64,000 bases of DNA from Flammeovirgaceae bacterium UBA6059 (GTDB lineage Bacteria; Bacteroidota; Bacteroidia; Cytophagales; Cyclobacteriaceae). The translations under genes and the position numbers were made by a program. The notes below the pieces were generated by a model. It saw only the letters and a program-made list of their open reading frames with translations. It was not told the origin of the DNA and did no database searches. Shown piece by piece: positions 1 to 8,536 of this stretch; the stretch's first letter is position 1; every line of letters starts with the position of its first letter. Location: contig DIYH01000002.1 of the NCBI GenBank assembly GCA_002435755.1, positions 248,001 through 312,000 on the forward strand, written 5' to 3'.

Positions 1-35
1 ACCATTCCCGCTTTCTTGTCTGTTGTGACTTCCAT
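1..35 (-). CDS. 5' end of an unidentified gene running off the left edge
   Basis: An ATG on the minus strand at 33-35 opens a frame reading MEVTTDKKAGM that stays open to the window edge. An AGGA Shine-Dalgarno-like stretch lies about 8 bases upstream of it. Only eleven complete codons are visible, so no family can be named. The 205 bases between it and the next gene would be a divergent promoter region; I see no clear promoter there. It could also be a chance frame. Confidence 0.3.
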   Translation of the reverse strand, partial: MEVTTDKKAGM

Positions 36-240
36 GTCTTTCCTAGATATTGGTGAACTTGATTGACTCTCTTGGAACGACCTAAGAACTTGTATAGAAT
101 GTTTTTGGAATTTCTTTAGTAGCCTCTTTAAGGAGAGCATCTTATCACAATTTCAGGAAACGTAGCTGAGAAATATTAACTAAGAATATCAAGTAAAGGA
201 ACGATCACTTGTCTGAAGCAGTTTTAACCTCAAAGACAGA

Positions 241-1140
241 ATGGATCACTATGATGTGATAATTATTGGCGGAAGCTATGCAGGATTATCTGCTGCAATG
301 GCATTAGGCAGATCAAGAAGAAATACATTGATCATAGATGCCGGAGACCCGTGCAATAGTTCTACGCCGCGCTCACATAATTTTCTGACACAAGATGGTG
401 TAGCTCCTGGTGAGATAGCCACTATAGCTAAAGCGCAGGTAATCAATTATCCCACGATCGATTGGCATAGCGGCCATGCTCTTGAACTTACCGGAGAGAA
501 AGGGCTGTTTAGGATGACCACAGATCAAGGCCGGGCTTTGACGAGCAGGAGAGTCATTCTTGCTACAGGATTGAGAGACCTCTTACCAGAAATTCCTGGC
601 TTTGCAGAGTGCTGGGGCAAGACAGTTATTCATTGTCCGTACTGTCATGGCTATGAATTCAGTGATCAGGCAACAGGCATATTAGCACCAGCAGATCAGG
701 CATTGGAAATGGTGAAACTGATAAGCAATTGGACCAGTGACCTTAGACTCTTTTTGATGGGAGACAAAGTTCTCGACCATCAAGAACGAGACAGTATAAT
801 AGAAAAAGGCGTTCGAATCATCAGTCAACCTATTGTTGAAGTTGGGCATGCCAAAGGCGCCTTGAAGCACCTTGTACTCGCGGACAATTCTCAAGAGCCG
901 ATGAAGGCGCTCTATGCAAGATTACCCACTGAACAAAAGGCTGATTTTATTAGTCCAATGGGTCTGGCTATCCAGCCGTCTGGTCATCTGGAAGTTGATC
1001 TATTTGGGAACACATCAGTGGAAGGCATCTATGCAGTAGGTGATTGTGCACATCTTATGAGATCTGTCGCGACAGCCGTTTACACTGGTAACATTGCCGG
1101 GGCTATGATCAATAAGGAATTGGCTGAAGAGGACTTTTGA
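241..1140 (+). CDS. Thioredoxin-reductase-like NAD(P)/FAD-dependent oxidoreductase
   Basis: Flavoprotein of the thioredoxin reductase fold, 299 residues, close to the usual length. The FAD-binding GGSYAG motif is at residues 10-15, ATGLRD at about 108-113, the redox pair CPYC at 132-135, and the C-terminal FAD motif VGDCAH at about 267-272. The second glycine-rich (pyridine nucleotide) motif is degenerate, as in the short Bacteroidota members of this group, so true thioredoxin reductase activity is uncertain and another disulfide or quinone substrate is possible. Cytosolic, with no signal peptide. It stands alone and ends at a strong hairpin shared with the convergent lipoprotein gene. Confidence 0.85.
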   Translation: MDHYDVIIIGGSYAGLSAAMALGRSRRNTLIIDAGDPCNSSTPRSHNFLTQDGVAPGEIATIAKAQVINYPTIDWHSGHALELTGEKGLFRMTTDQGRALTSRRVILATGLRDLLPEIPGFAECWGKTVIHCPYCHGYEFSDQATGILAPADQALEMVKLISNWTSDLRLFLMGDKVLDHQERDSIIEKGVRIISQPIVEVGHAKGALKHLVLADNSQEPMKALYARLPTEQKADFISPMGLAIQPSGHLEVDLFGNTSVEGIYAVGDCAHLMRSVATAVYTGNIAGAMINKELAEEDF

Positions 1141-1164
1141 AAGGGTAGTAGAGGCTCTAAACGA

Positions 1165-1192
1165 AAAAAGCCACTCGACAGAGTGGCTTTTT
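1165..1192. terminator. Bidirectional intrinsic terminator
   Basis: A perfect 12-bp stem (AAAAAGCCACTC at 1165-1176, GAGTGGCTTTTT at 1181-1192) encloses a GACA loop. It has an A-run on one side and a T-run on the other, and lies between two convergent genes, so it can terminate both. Confidence 0.85.
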
Positions 1193-1209
1193 CTTAATTC
1201 AAATTCAGA

Positions 1210-2847
1210 TCAATTGATATTGATCTCAAATGGGATATCTACATCTGTTCCTCCAGTTGATGCGTCTGATGTTGCGGATTTTTGACCAGGTTGGTGCTTT
1301 AATAGCACTCTAAACTGACCAGTAGAAGTAGTGGCACTACCAGCAGTCCATCTCGTTGAAAGACCTACAGGTAAACCATTTTCATCTTGGTCATTGTAGT
1401 TGAGAGGATCACTTCCATTGTCCACGTTACCGTTTCCGGTAGGGTCTGAGAAAATGTTTTCAGTAAACACAAAGAAGAACTGGTGTTCGTCATCCTCTGC
1501 TAATATTTCAGCTGTTACATCTTCGTCTTCTATTGTGTTTGCTAGCGTAATAGCTAGATCGTATTCTACGCCGGCAGTCAGATTGATAGGGCCGTCAGGA
1601 GCACCGCTTTGTACACCTTCACCATCTGGGTCAGCCCATGTTACCACAATATCGTCACCACCCGCAGTAGGGGTAAAGGTCAAGACCACCTGGTCAATGA
1701 ATTCTTCGTCTGCATTGTGATCATGCTCCTCAATGTCAACAGGGAATGTGATGTTGATATCAGTACCTCCTGTGCTGGCATCAGATGTAGCACTTTTTTG
1801 ACCAGGCTGATGCTTAAGTACTACTGTGAAATCACCAGTAGCGTCTGTATGCTCTCCAGCGGTCCAGGTAGTAGCAAGACCTACTGGTAAGCCATTAGCA
1901 TCCTGGTCATTGTAGTTAATAGGGTCGCTTGCATTATCGACGTTTCCATTTCCGCTAGGGTCAGAGAAAATGTCATTGGTGAACTCAAAAAAGAATTGAT
2001 GTTCGTCATCCTCTTCGGCAATTTCAAGGGTTACATCCTCTCCTTCGACAGTGTTTCTTAAAGTAATCGCAAGGTCATAAGTCACACCTTCCTCTAGCTC
2101 AATCCCTGCAGTAACCATTCCTGATCCTACACCTTCACCGTCAGCATCAAACCATCTTGCTACAACCGGTTCTTCATCACCTTCTTGTGGAGTAAAGGTC
2201 AAAATAATCTCATCAATAAACTCTTCATCTTCATTGTCATCATGCTCAATGTCAATAGGAAACGTGATGTCGATATCAGTGCCACCTGTTGTAGCATCGG
2301 ATGTAGCACTTTTAAGATCCGGCTGATGCTTAAGGAGTACTCTAAAATCACCAGTCGCGTCTGTGTGACCTCCGGCAGTCCAGGTAGTTGCAAGTCCTAC
2401 TGGCAATCCATTTGCATCCTGATCGTTGTAGTTTACTACATCGTCTTTGTTGTCAATGTTTCCATTTCCGGTAGGGTCTGAGAAAATGTTTTCTGTAAAC
2501 TCAAAGAAGAATTGGTGTTCGTCATCTTCGCCTGCTATCTCTGCTGTCTTATCCTCATTTTCTACGGTGTTTTTTAGAGTAATCGCAAGATCATAGGTAA
2601 CTCCTTCTTCTAACTCAATCCCCTGTGTTACTTCTCCCGACCCTGAACCATCTCCATCAGCATCAAACCATCTCGCTGTGACTACATCTTTATCACTTTC
2701 TTGAGGAGTAAACGTTAGAATAACCTCATCGATAAATTCTTCTCCGTCATCATCGCCTGGAGTGGGATCATCATCATCACCACAACTCACCATTGCTCCA
2801 ACTGACAACATCAGCAAGAACAGAAAGACTAATTTTGAAATTTTCAT
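1210..2847 (-). CDS. Acidic lipoprotein with three tandem copies of one domain, probable zinc-regulated surface protein
   Basis: 545 residues. A signal peptide ends in a lipobox with Cys22, then a Gly-Asp-rich tether. Three nearly identical domains of about 165 residues follow at 36-200, 208-372 and 381-543, each starting EEFID and each holding DDEHQFFF, NYNDQD, GLPVGL and LKHQP. Each domain keeps His residues in the DDEHQ and LKHQ positions within a very Asp/Glu-rich sequence. Single-domain relatives in Bacteroidota are small lipoproteins of unknown role often placed beside TonB receptors; the tripling is unusual. It lies downstream of a ZnuD-like receptor and a Zur-like regulator and has its own Zur-type palindrome just upstream. 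A role in capturing zinc at the cell surface is inferred. No enzyme motif is seen. Confidence 0.8.
   Translation of the reverse strand: MKISKLVFLFLLMLSVGAMVSCGDDDDPTPGDDDGEEFIDEVILTFTPQESDKDVVTARWFDADGDGSGSGEVTQGIELEEGVTYDLAITLKNTVENEDKTAEIAGEDDEHQFFFEFTENIFSDPTGNGNIDNKDDVVNYNDQDANGLPVGLATTWTAGGHTDATGDFRVLLKHQPDLKSATSDATTGGTDIDITFPIDIEHDDNEDEEFIDEIILTFTPQEGDEEPVVARWFDADGEGVGSGMVTAGIELEEGVTYDLAITLRNTVEGEDVTLEIAEEDDEHQFFFEFTNDIFSDPSGNGNVDNASDPINYNDQDANGLPVGLATTWTAGEHTDATGDFTVVLKHQPGQKSATSDASTGGTDINITFPVDIEEHDHNADEEFIDQVVLTFTPTAGGDDIVVTWADPDGEGVQSGAPDGPINLTAGVEYDLAITLANTIEDEDVTAEILAEDDEHQFFFVFTENIFSDPTGNGNVDNGSDPLNYNDQDENGLPVGLSTRWTAGSATTSTGQFRVLLKHQPGQKSATSDASTGGTDVDIPFEININ
1219..2742 (-). repeat. 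Three tandem in-gene repeats of about 495 bases
   Basis: Copies lie at 2248-2742, 1732-2226 and 1219-1707, separated by short acidic linkers (for example IEHDDNEDE). Copies 1 and 2 are most alike; copy 3 differs more at its N-terminal half (WADPDGEG in place of WFDADGEG). The repeats stay in frame, so copy number could change by recombination without breaking the gene. Confidence 0.85.
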
Positions 2848-2904
2848 TTGTATTGCTTTTATAGGAAATATCTGTTTTCCGGCAAGATTAAATTAGATAT
2901 GCCT

Positions 2905-2927
2905 TATTTGCAATAATGTTGCATTTA
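2905..2927. promoter_or_regulatory. Zur-type operator upstream of the lipoprotein gene
   Basis: Left arm TATTTGCAA, five-base spacer TAATG, right arm TTGCATTTA. The right arm is identical to that of the palindrome in front of the Zur-like gene (5926-5948), the spacer length is the same, and the left arm differs at two positions. It sits between the TonB receptor stop codon and the lipoprotein start, so the lipoprotein probably has its own zinc-responsive promoter. The match to a Zur box is inferred from symmetry and context. Confidence 0.65.
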
Positions 2928-5309
2928 AAAGGCGTATTCCAGTGCTAACGTGAAGTTTCGTCCTGGTGCGTCTACAAAATAGCGTAATCTATCTGAGTAG
3001 ATTCGATAAGAAGCATTGAGAAGGTTATCGACATTTAGTGCCACATTCCAGCCTCTTTTTTTGTATGAAATATTGTATCCAAGTAGGAAGTAGCCGTCGG
3101 GAGGAGCCATAAAGTCAAATATGACGTTTGCCCGATCGATTTCTACATTGCCTCGATCTATATCAATGGGAGCGATTACCGGTGGAGCGTTCCATTGCGG
3201 AGCTGTGTAGTTGAGGGATATTCCGCCACTCCATGACCCTTTATTGAGCTGTAGATCGTAGTTAATGTTCAGTGGAGGTATTTCTAATAGTGCCTGCTGC
3301 CGTTCTATACTTTTTGCGTGCACATAAGACACTTTTATTTCAGAGTTAATATTATTGTTATGAGCGTACTTCACGTTCCAGTCAGTACCATAAAAAATAG
3401 CATCGGTCTGTTCGTAAATGAAAACAGGCAAGATTCCTGCGACAGTAGTCGTAACTTGAATTGGTCTTAGAAAGATATAATTGTCAATTTGATTAACGTA
3501 AAAAACAAAGTCAGCCGTTAATTTCTGTTTTCTTAATTCCAGACCCGAGATCCATTTTACGCCCCTTTCTGAGTCAACAGTACGTAATGACTGATCAAAA
3601 ACTCTATCCGGCGGAGTGACTAAACCAGGATTAAAATCATATCGCCAAAGTCCAAATTGTACCCTTGAGGCGTAGTACCCGAAGGAATAAAGCTCTGCGA
3701 CATTCGGAGGCCTCCAAGCGTATCCAACGTTCGAGAATACTGATAGACCGTCGTTCAGTTCTTTTCGGAAGCCTAAAGTGTAGGTGGTATTCGAAAAATC
3801 TATCTCATTAGAGTAGATGTAGTCGTACCTTTCTATAGTGTCTGCCACATCAAGAGACTGAAAGTCAAAGCGAACCCCTAGTTCAAGCAAACCTTGATTG
3901 ATCTCATAGGATTGTACAGTATAGACACCAAGGTTGAGTATATCATAATCGGGAATGAAATTGATTGGGTTTGATCCTGGTTCGTTGATACTATTTTGAG
4001 AGAGGAATTGAATGCCTGAGTTTCCACGCCACCGACCTACTGTTGGTTGTATCCATTCTGCATCAAACGTATGTGTCCAAAGTTCCAAATCAATAACAGG
4101 ACGATCATTTAACTCGCCTCGACGAACATCGAATTCTTTTCTGATATTTCGTTGAATACCATATTGAAAATTGAATTCATGATTCTCTTGGTAGTAAGCG
4201 AAGTTGGTCTTCAACAAGGCATGTTGAATATCTTGACGGGGGCTCTGAATATCGTAGGTAAATGGCCATGTAATTTTAGGAACCTCTCGATTGATTGCCT
4301 CATCTAGATCTCGCATATTGCCAACAATAGAAGCCCTTGGGATACCAAGCTCCTGATCAAAATAGCTTCCCGAAACCCCTAGGTCGAATTTAGGCTGATG
4401 AAGAAGGGTATTGAAGCTTGCACCAAACTCTTGCTTGCCAGTATTAGTGAGATTGTAGTCAGCGGCTTGCAAGTCACCCTGATAGATTCCGTGACCACCA
4501 ATGTTCCATGCAAAGCGCTTAGAACCTTGACCAACATCAAGTTGACTGCTGGGCGCTCTTCCGTTCGTATGGTAAGAGGTGCCAAAGGAACCATTAAGTT
4601 TTTTATTCAAAGTTGGTTTTTTGGCATTATATAAGACCACACCTCCAAGTGCATCCGGGCCGTACTTCACGGTAGCCGCTCCTTTGACAACTTCTATCCG
4701 ATCTACATTCGAAGGATCGATTTCAGGACCATGCTCTTCACCCCAAGCCTGATATCCATGCCTTAAGCCATTATTGATTATCAGCACCCTATTAGAGTGC
4801 AGGCCATGAACTATGGGTTTTGCTATGTTCGATCCTGTTTTTAGTAACGACACGCCTGTTAGTTCCTCGGTGATATCAGCGACAGAGGAGTTAAGTGTAG
4901 CCAGGTTCGTAATTTCCTTTTTCTGTACCGCTAGTGATTTAATTTCATCCAACCTTTGGTTCTCGATGGTTACGCTTTCCAATTCAGTTTGGTCTGGAGC
5001 TAAGTAAACAATATGTCCGTCATCCACATGCTCATTACTTCGAAAATCATGGTGATGAACTACTGTTTTATACCCTAAATACCTCACTTCAAAATCGATT
5101 TCCCTTGTACAGATATCCGATAACGTGAAGCTGCCGTTAGCATCACAAATTGTTCCATTCTCAGAATTAAGTAGCCTTATAGTTGCGCCGGGCAATGGCC
5201 CCTTTGTATCTATGTCCAATACTTTACCGCTGATTTTGTATGAGCAATCAACCTGAGAAAAAACCTGGGTAACTGAAAACAGAGCAAATAGAGTTATAGC
5301 GAGTTTCAT
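2925..5309 (-). CDS. TonB-dependent outer-membrane receptor, ZnuD-like, probable zinc uptake
   Basis: 794 residues, of usual length. Signal peptide at 1-19 or so, a carboxypeptidase-regulatory-like beta-sandwich (about 23-110), a plug domain containing PIVHGLHSNRVLIINNG and DRIEVVKGAATVKYG, then a beta-barrel ending in Phe. The plug segment with LRHGYQAWGEEHGPEID is typical of a Bacteroidota receptor group related to ZnuD, and its His/Glu residues could bind metal. A VVHHHDF segment adds more His near the N terminus. It lies between a Zur-like gene and a lipoprotein, all reading the same way, and is probably transcribed with the regulator. I see no separate palindrome in the 186 bases directly upstream. 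Zinc as substrate is inferred; another metal or a metallophore is possible. Confidence 0.8.
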   Translation of the reverse strand: MKLAITLFALFSVTQVFSQVDCSYKISGKVLDIDTKGPLPGATIRLLNSENGTICDANGSFTLSDICTREIDFEVRYLGYKTVVHHHDFRSNEHVDDGHIVYLAPDQTELESVTIENQRLDEIKSLAVQKKEITNLATLNSSVADITEELTGVSLLKTGSNIAKPIVHGLHSNRVLIINNGLRHGYQAWGEEHGPEIDPSNVDRIEVVKGAATVKYGPDALGGVVLYNAKKPTLNKKLNGSFGTSYHTNGRAPSSQLDVGQGSKRFAWNIGGHGIYQGDLQAADYNLTNTGKQEFGASFNTLLHQPKFDLGVSGSYFDQELGIPRASIVGNMRDLDEAINREVPKITWPFTYDIQSPRQDIQHALLKTNFAYYQENHEFNFQYGIQRNIRKEFDVRRGELNDRPVIDLELWTHTFDAEWIQPTVGRWRGNSGIQFLSQNSINEPGSNPINFIPDYDILNLGVYTVQSYEINQGLLELGVRFDFQSLDVADTIERYDYIYSNEIDFSNTTYTLGFRKELNDGLSVFSNVGYAWRPPNVAELYSFGYYASRVQFGLWRYDFNPGLVTPPDRVFDQSLRTVDSERGVKWISGLELRKQKLTADFVFYVNQIDNYIFLRPIQVTTTVAGILPVFIYEQTDAIFYGTDWNVKYAHNNNINSEIKVSYVHAKSIERQQALLEIPPLNINYDLQLNKGSWSGGISLNYTAPQWNAPPVIAPIDIDRGNVEIDRANVIFDFMAPPDGYFLLGYNISYKKRGWNVALNVDNLLNASYRIYSDRLRYFVDAPGRNFTLALEYAF

Positions 5310-5495
5310 CTTTAATTAAACTAGTTCAGTAAGAACCTCTTCTACAAGTAGGTAGCCATCTGTAAGGGGCCTTGATAATCGTTTGAAAGCCCCTGGCTAT
5401 TTAGAATCATTCCAAAGGGCCTAATTAGGTGTAAAATCATGTCTAGCCAATAAACAAATACAGAGAATTTTTGGGATGATTGAGACTACTATCTT

Positions 5496-5903
5496 TTAAG
5501 CACATGTGGCACAAACGCCATCAACAATTAGATTGACCCTCTCCATCATGTATCCATCAGGAACACTCACATTCGGCACTTGATTGTCATCTAAGCATTC
5601 GATTTGTCCACAATGATTGCATTTGAAGTGGATATGGTTGTCGGCGCGATGACCCGTGGTGCACGTATCACGACAAAAACCATAAGTGGCCATAACGCTT
5701 TCATTGGGGATCTTATGTATAATGCCAACATCAAGAAATACATGAAGTGTTCTATAAAGCGTGACTCGATCGTATTGAGTAAACCTTTGCTCCAAATCAC
5801 CTTGAGAGAGTGCACTTTTCTGATCAATAAAAAACTGGATGACATCCAAACGGCAATCGGTAACCCTAAGGCCGTGATTTTTTAGAATTGACTTTAGATC
5901 CAT
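5496..5903 (-). CDS. Fur-family regulator, probable zinc-uptake repressor Zur
   Basis: 135 residues from the chosen start. The winged-helix part has its recognition helix near residues 45-56 (DRVTLYRTLHVF). The dimerisation part has HIHFKCNHCG (C95, C98) and CATC near the end (C131, C134), the four-cysteine structural zinc site of Fur proteins, plus His and Cys residues at 77-92 for metal sensing. An ATG 42 bases further upstream is in frame, but it lies inside the palindromic operator, and family alignment begins at MDLKSILKNHGLRV, so I place the start at 5903. The palindrome upstream implies autoregulation. Context (ZnuD-like receptor, His-rich exporter 1.7 kb away) favours Zur over Fur or PerR. 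Confidence 0.75.
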   Translation of the reverse strand: MDLKSILKNHGLRVTDCRLDVIQFFIDQKSALSQGDLEQRFTQYDRVTLYRTLHVFLDVGIIHKIPNESVMATYGFCRDTCTTGHRADNHIHFKCNHCGQIECLDDNQVPNVSVPDGYMMERVNLIVDGVCATCA

Positions 5904-5925
5904 ATCTATCACTTGACAAACATAG

Positions 5926-5948
5926 TAAATGCAACTGAATTGCATTTA
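5926..5948. promoter_or_regulatory. Perfect palindromic Zur-type operator
   Basis: Nine-base arms TAAATGCAA and TTGCATTTA are perfectly complementary around the five-base spacer CTGAA. It lies 23 bases upstream of the Zur-like start codon and 168 bases before a broken lipoprotein-like frame on the other strand. A second copy with the same spacing lies at 2905-2927. Confidence 0.75.
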
Positions 5949-6116
5949 TATAACGAACGCGATTCTGTGTTTCAGATTTTAATGGCGGTTTTGAAAAAGA
6001 GAAAATCCGTAGATATAAGAAGTGGACCACACCGAATTTTTTACGTAAACACTGTGACCTTTCTTCCTAAGTAAGTACCCTAACGACCCCAAGGATTTTG
6101 GCGTTATGGCACCACT

Positions 6117-6374
6117 GTGACAGCTAGCGCTCAGGACCCTGCCGGTGATGGAAATGTGGACAATCGTGGTGACGCAGTAAACTACAATGATATGGATGCT
6201 GGTGGACAGCCGGTAGGGCTAAATACGACCTGGACTACAGGAGATGCAAGCACGGCGGATGGTGAGTTTAGAGTTGTACTCAAACATCAACCTGATGGCA
6301 TTAAGACTGCTACTTCCACTGCTACTGACGGAGATAGCGACATTGATATTACCTGGACTTTGTCCATCAATTAA
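6117..6374 (+). pseudogene. Broken remnant: C-terminal half of the zinc-locus lipoprotein domain
   Basis: The frame encodes about 85 residues that align with the second half of each repeat of the lipoprotein at 1210-2847: DPAGDGNVDN, NYNDMDAGGQPVGL, TTWTTGD, FRVVLKHQPDG and a final LSIN. It resembles the last repeat most, including the ending. No signal peptide, lipobox or first half of the domain is present; in frame a stop lies at 6081-6083, and the nearby ATG at 6106 is out of frame. It is therefore a 5'-truncated copy, divergent from the Zur-like gene with the operator between them. A GTG start could still allow a short product. Confidence 0.7.
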
Positions 6375-6437
6375 GGGGTTTGTACGTTAGCGCTCAGAGC
6401 TCCGGAAGTTTTTTTGGGGCTTTTAATCTTGTTTTAA

Positions 6438-7430
6438 TCACTCGACTCTCGCGAGATTTCCTAAATCGCCATTTTCAGCAATCCGCATTTCCTTGTTAAA
6501 GAGTACCTTGGATTCTAGGTGGAAATCCATCCCCGTTTTCTCTTCTATTTGCTCTAATCCAAGGCGTGTGGCTACTGATCTCATTCTTAGTTCCGCCCTC
6601 AGTGCGTCTGATGTACCAATATCGGCTCGATCCAGTTTATTGATATAGCCGAAGGTGCTTTCCATATATCCTGATTTTACAGCAACGTACCAGTCATAAA
6701 CTACGGCATACGAATACGGGGACATTTCTCCTTTAGCAATGGCCTGCTTCAATTTAGGTGTCAGGTCGTAAAAGATCGTGTCTTGCTCCGTATATGCTCT
6801 TGTCATGGATACATGGTGGAGAAGCATATCCATCATCCACAGCTCTGCTCCTACTAGCTTCTCCCCAGGATATCCATCAGTGTTAAGCATATCATCTAAT
6901 TGTGCCATATGTTGCTCGCTCAGTGGCGCAAACTTTCGGTCCATGTACCTATCGAAGCTACCCTGGCTGAATCTGGTGAGTGATTTTATCGCCAGCCATT
7001 GGTCGCGCTTAAACATATTCTGCACTTGCTCCTTCAAGTTTTGATCAATCCTATTAACATAAACCTTGTGCAGTTCGTCGTAACTACTGGTTACCTCTTT
7101 CCATAGGCTTTCATTGCGTTGTAAGGCTGAGAGGCTTTTTGTTTTCTTGATTTGCTTCAGCGTCCAACCCTGTTTGATACCGGATTTAATATGAGCAACA
7201 GCCTCATCTTGTCTGCCAAGGTACATAGCCAGTTGTGCTCCTATTTTATGATTTTTGACGAACACAAAATCGAATTGCTCGGATAGAAGTGTTAGTTGGT
7301 CCAGTGCCTGATCATATTGCTCTTTTACTATCATTTTTTCTACCTCAGCGATAGTGGCATGATACTCTGTGTAGTCCTGTGCATGAGATGTAGCAAATGG
7401 TAGAAGTATGAATAAAATGAGCTGTTTCAT
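6438..7430 (-). CDS. Secreted protein of unknown function
   Basis: 330 residues with a clear signal peptide ending near MKQLILFILLPFATSHAQ. The mature part is largely helical; residues about 20-110 (ATIAEVEKMIVKEQYDQALD, then QLAMYLGRQDEAVAHIKSGI) look like a TPR pair of the kind found in Bacteroidota proteins of unknown role. A second helical region follows, with no catalytic motif I recognise. It stands alone on its strand between a broken gene and a metal exporter. Probably periplasmic. Confidence 0.7.
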   Translation of the reverse strand: MKQLILFILLPFATSHAQDYTEYHATIAEVEKMIVKEQYDQALDQLTLLSEQFDFVFVKNHKIGAQLAMYLGRQDEAVAHIKSGIKQGWTLKQIKKTKSLSALQRNESLWKEVTSSYDELHKVYVNRIDQNLKEQVQNMFKRDQWLAIKSLTRFSQGSFDRYMDRKFAPLSEQHMAQLDDMLNTDGYPGEKLVGAELWMMDMLLHHVSMTRAYTEQDTIFYDLTPKLKQAIAKGEMSPYSYAVVYDWYVAVKSGYMESTFGYINKLDRADIGTSDALRAELRMRSVATRLGLEQIEEKTGMDFHLESKVLFNKEMRIAENGDLGNLARVE

Positions 7431-7579
7431 TATGGCAGGTTTATAAGGATAATGCCAAACATGTCAGGAAGGTTGTTTCGTACAGCTTGTAGATGAGTGA
7501 TATCAACAACGGGTGAGCTCCAATTCCGCTTGACCAATAACAGCAAAGAGTTTGCACTATATGAAGCTAACTTTAGGAT

Positions 7580-8458
7580 ATGGGACATCATCATGATCAT
7601 CACCAGACAGGTAATATCAAAGTAGCTTTCTTTCTTAACCTGACCTTCACGATCATTGAGATCATCGGAGGCCTGCTGACCAATAGCATGGCCATACTGT
7701 CAGACGCTTTGCATGATTTAGGTGATAGCCTGAGCCTGGGGCTCTCCTGGTATTTTCAGCGACTCTCCAATCGAGGCAGGACCAATACATTCTCTTATGG
7801 CTATAAGCGATTTTCGCTGCTGGGCGCAGTGATCAATGCGTTGGTGCTATTTGCAGGTTCGGTGGTGCTATTGATCCATGCCGTGCCAAGGCTTTGGTAT
7901 CCGGAGACTACAGACGCGCACGGCATGCTTCTACTCGCTATACTTGGCATCCTTGTCAATGGAGCGGCGGTAGTCAAACTGCGAAAGGGACGCTCTATGA
8001 ATGAAAAAGTGGTTGCTTTGCACCTCCTGGAGGATGTATTGGGTTGGGTAGCTGTCCTGATTGGGAGCGTATTGATGATGTATTTTGACTTGCCATGGAT
8101 AGACCCACTTCTATCGTTGTTGATCTCCCTGTACATGCTATTCAATGTCTTTAGTAACCTAAAAGCCAGTATGGTCATCATCCTTCAGGGTACTCCGAAT
8201 GAGATCGACATAGCCGGAGTAAGAGAAAAGCTAAGGGAGATGAAGGAAGTGATCGATATCCATGACTGTCATGCCTGGTCAATGGACGGGGAATACAACA
8301 TATTGACGATCCATGTAGTGCTGGATCAGGATTACAAACTAAGCGAGCAGGTGGAGATAAAAAAGGCCATAGAAAAGCTTCTTGAGAAAGAGTCGGTACA
8401 TCATATGACTATCGCTTTTGAGTCCAAAGACGAGCATTGCACATTAACTGATTGTTAG
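7580..8458 (+). CDS. Cation diffusion facilitator, zinc/cadmium efflux (ZitB/CzcD type)
   Basis: Inner-membrane antiporter expelling divalent metal in exchange for protons; 292 residues, standard length. It begins with the His-rich GHHHDHH tail, has six membrane segments, and shows the two-by-two metal site as H45-x3-D49 in helix 2 (ALHDLGD) and H148-x3-D152 in helix 5 (HLLED). A His/Asp pattern of this kind is usual for zinc and cadmium transporters. The cytoplasmic C-terminal domain contains HDCHAWSMDG and ends with HCTLTDC. It reads toward a second TonB receptor 78 bases downstream. I see no palindrome of the Zur type in front of it. Confidence 0.92.
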   Translation: MGHHHDHHQTGNIKVAFFLNLTFTIIEIIGGLLTNSMAILSDALHDLGDSLSLGLSWYFQRLSNRGRTNTFSYGYKRFSLLGAVINALVLFAGSVVLLIHAVPRLWYPETTDAHGMLLLAILGILVNGAAVVKLRKGRSMNEKVVALHLLEDVLGWVAVLIGSVLMMYFDLPWIDPLLSLLISLYMLFNVFSNLKASMVIILQGTPNEIDIAGVREKLREMKEVIDIHDCHAWSMDGEYNILTIHVVLDQDYKLSEQVEIKKAIEKLLEKESVHHMTIAFESKDEHCTLTDC

Positions 8459-8536
8459 TTATTATTTAGACTTGCCTAAATTTTGTTTTTGTCATTCCTA
8501 ATAATTTATTTTGGGTTACTGAATAAGAACAATCTC

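Noticed and set aside
5904..5945. Upstream ATG extending the Zur-like protein by 14 residues
   Set aside because: The ATG lies within the palindromic operator and the added residues do not fit the family N terminus.
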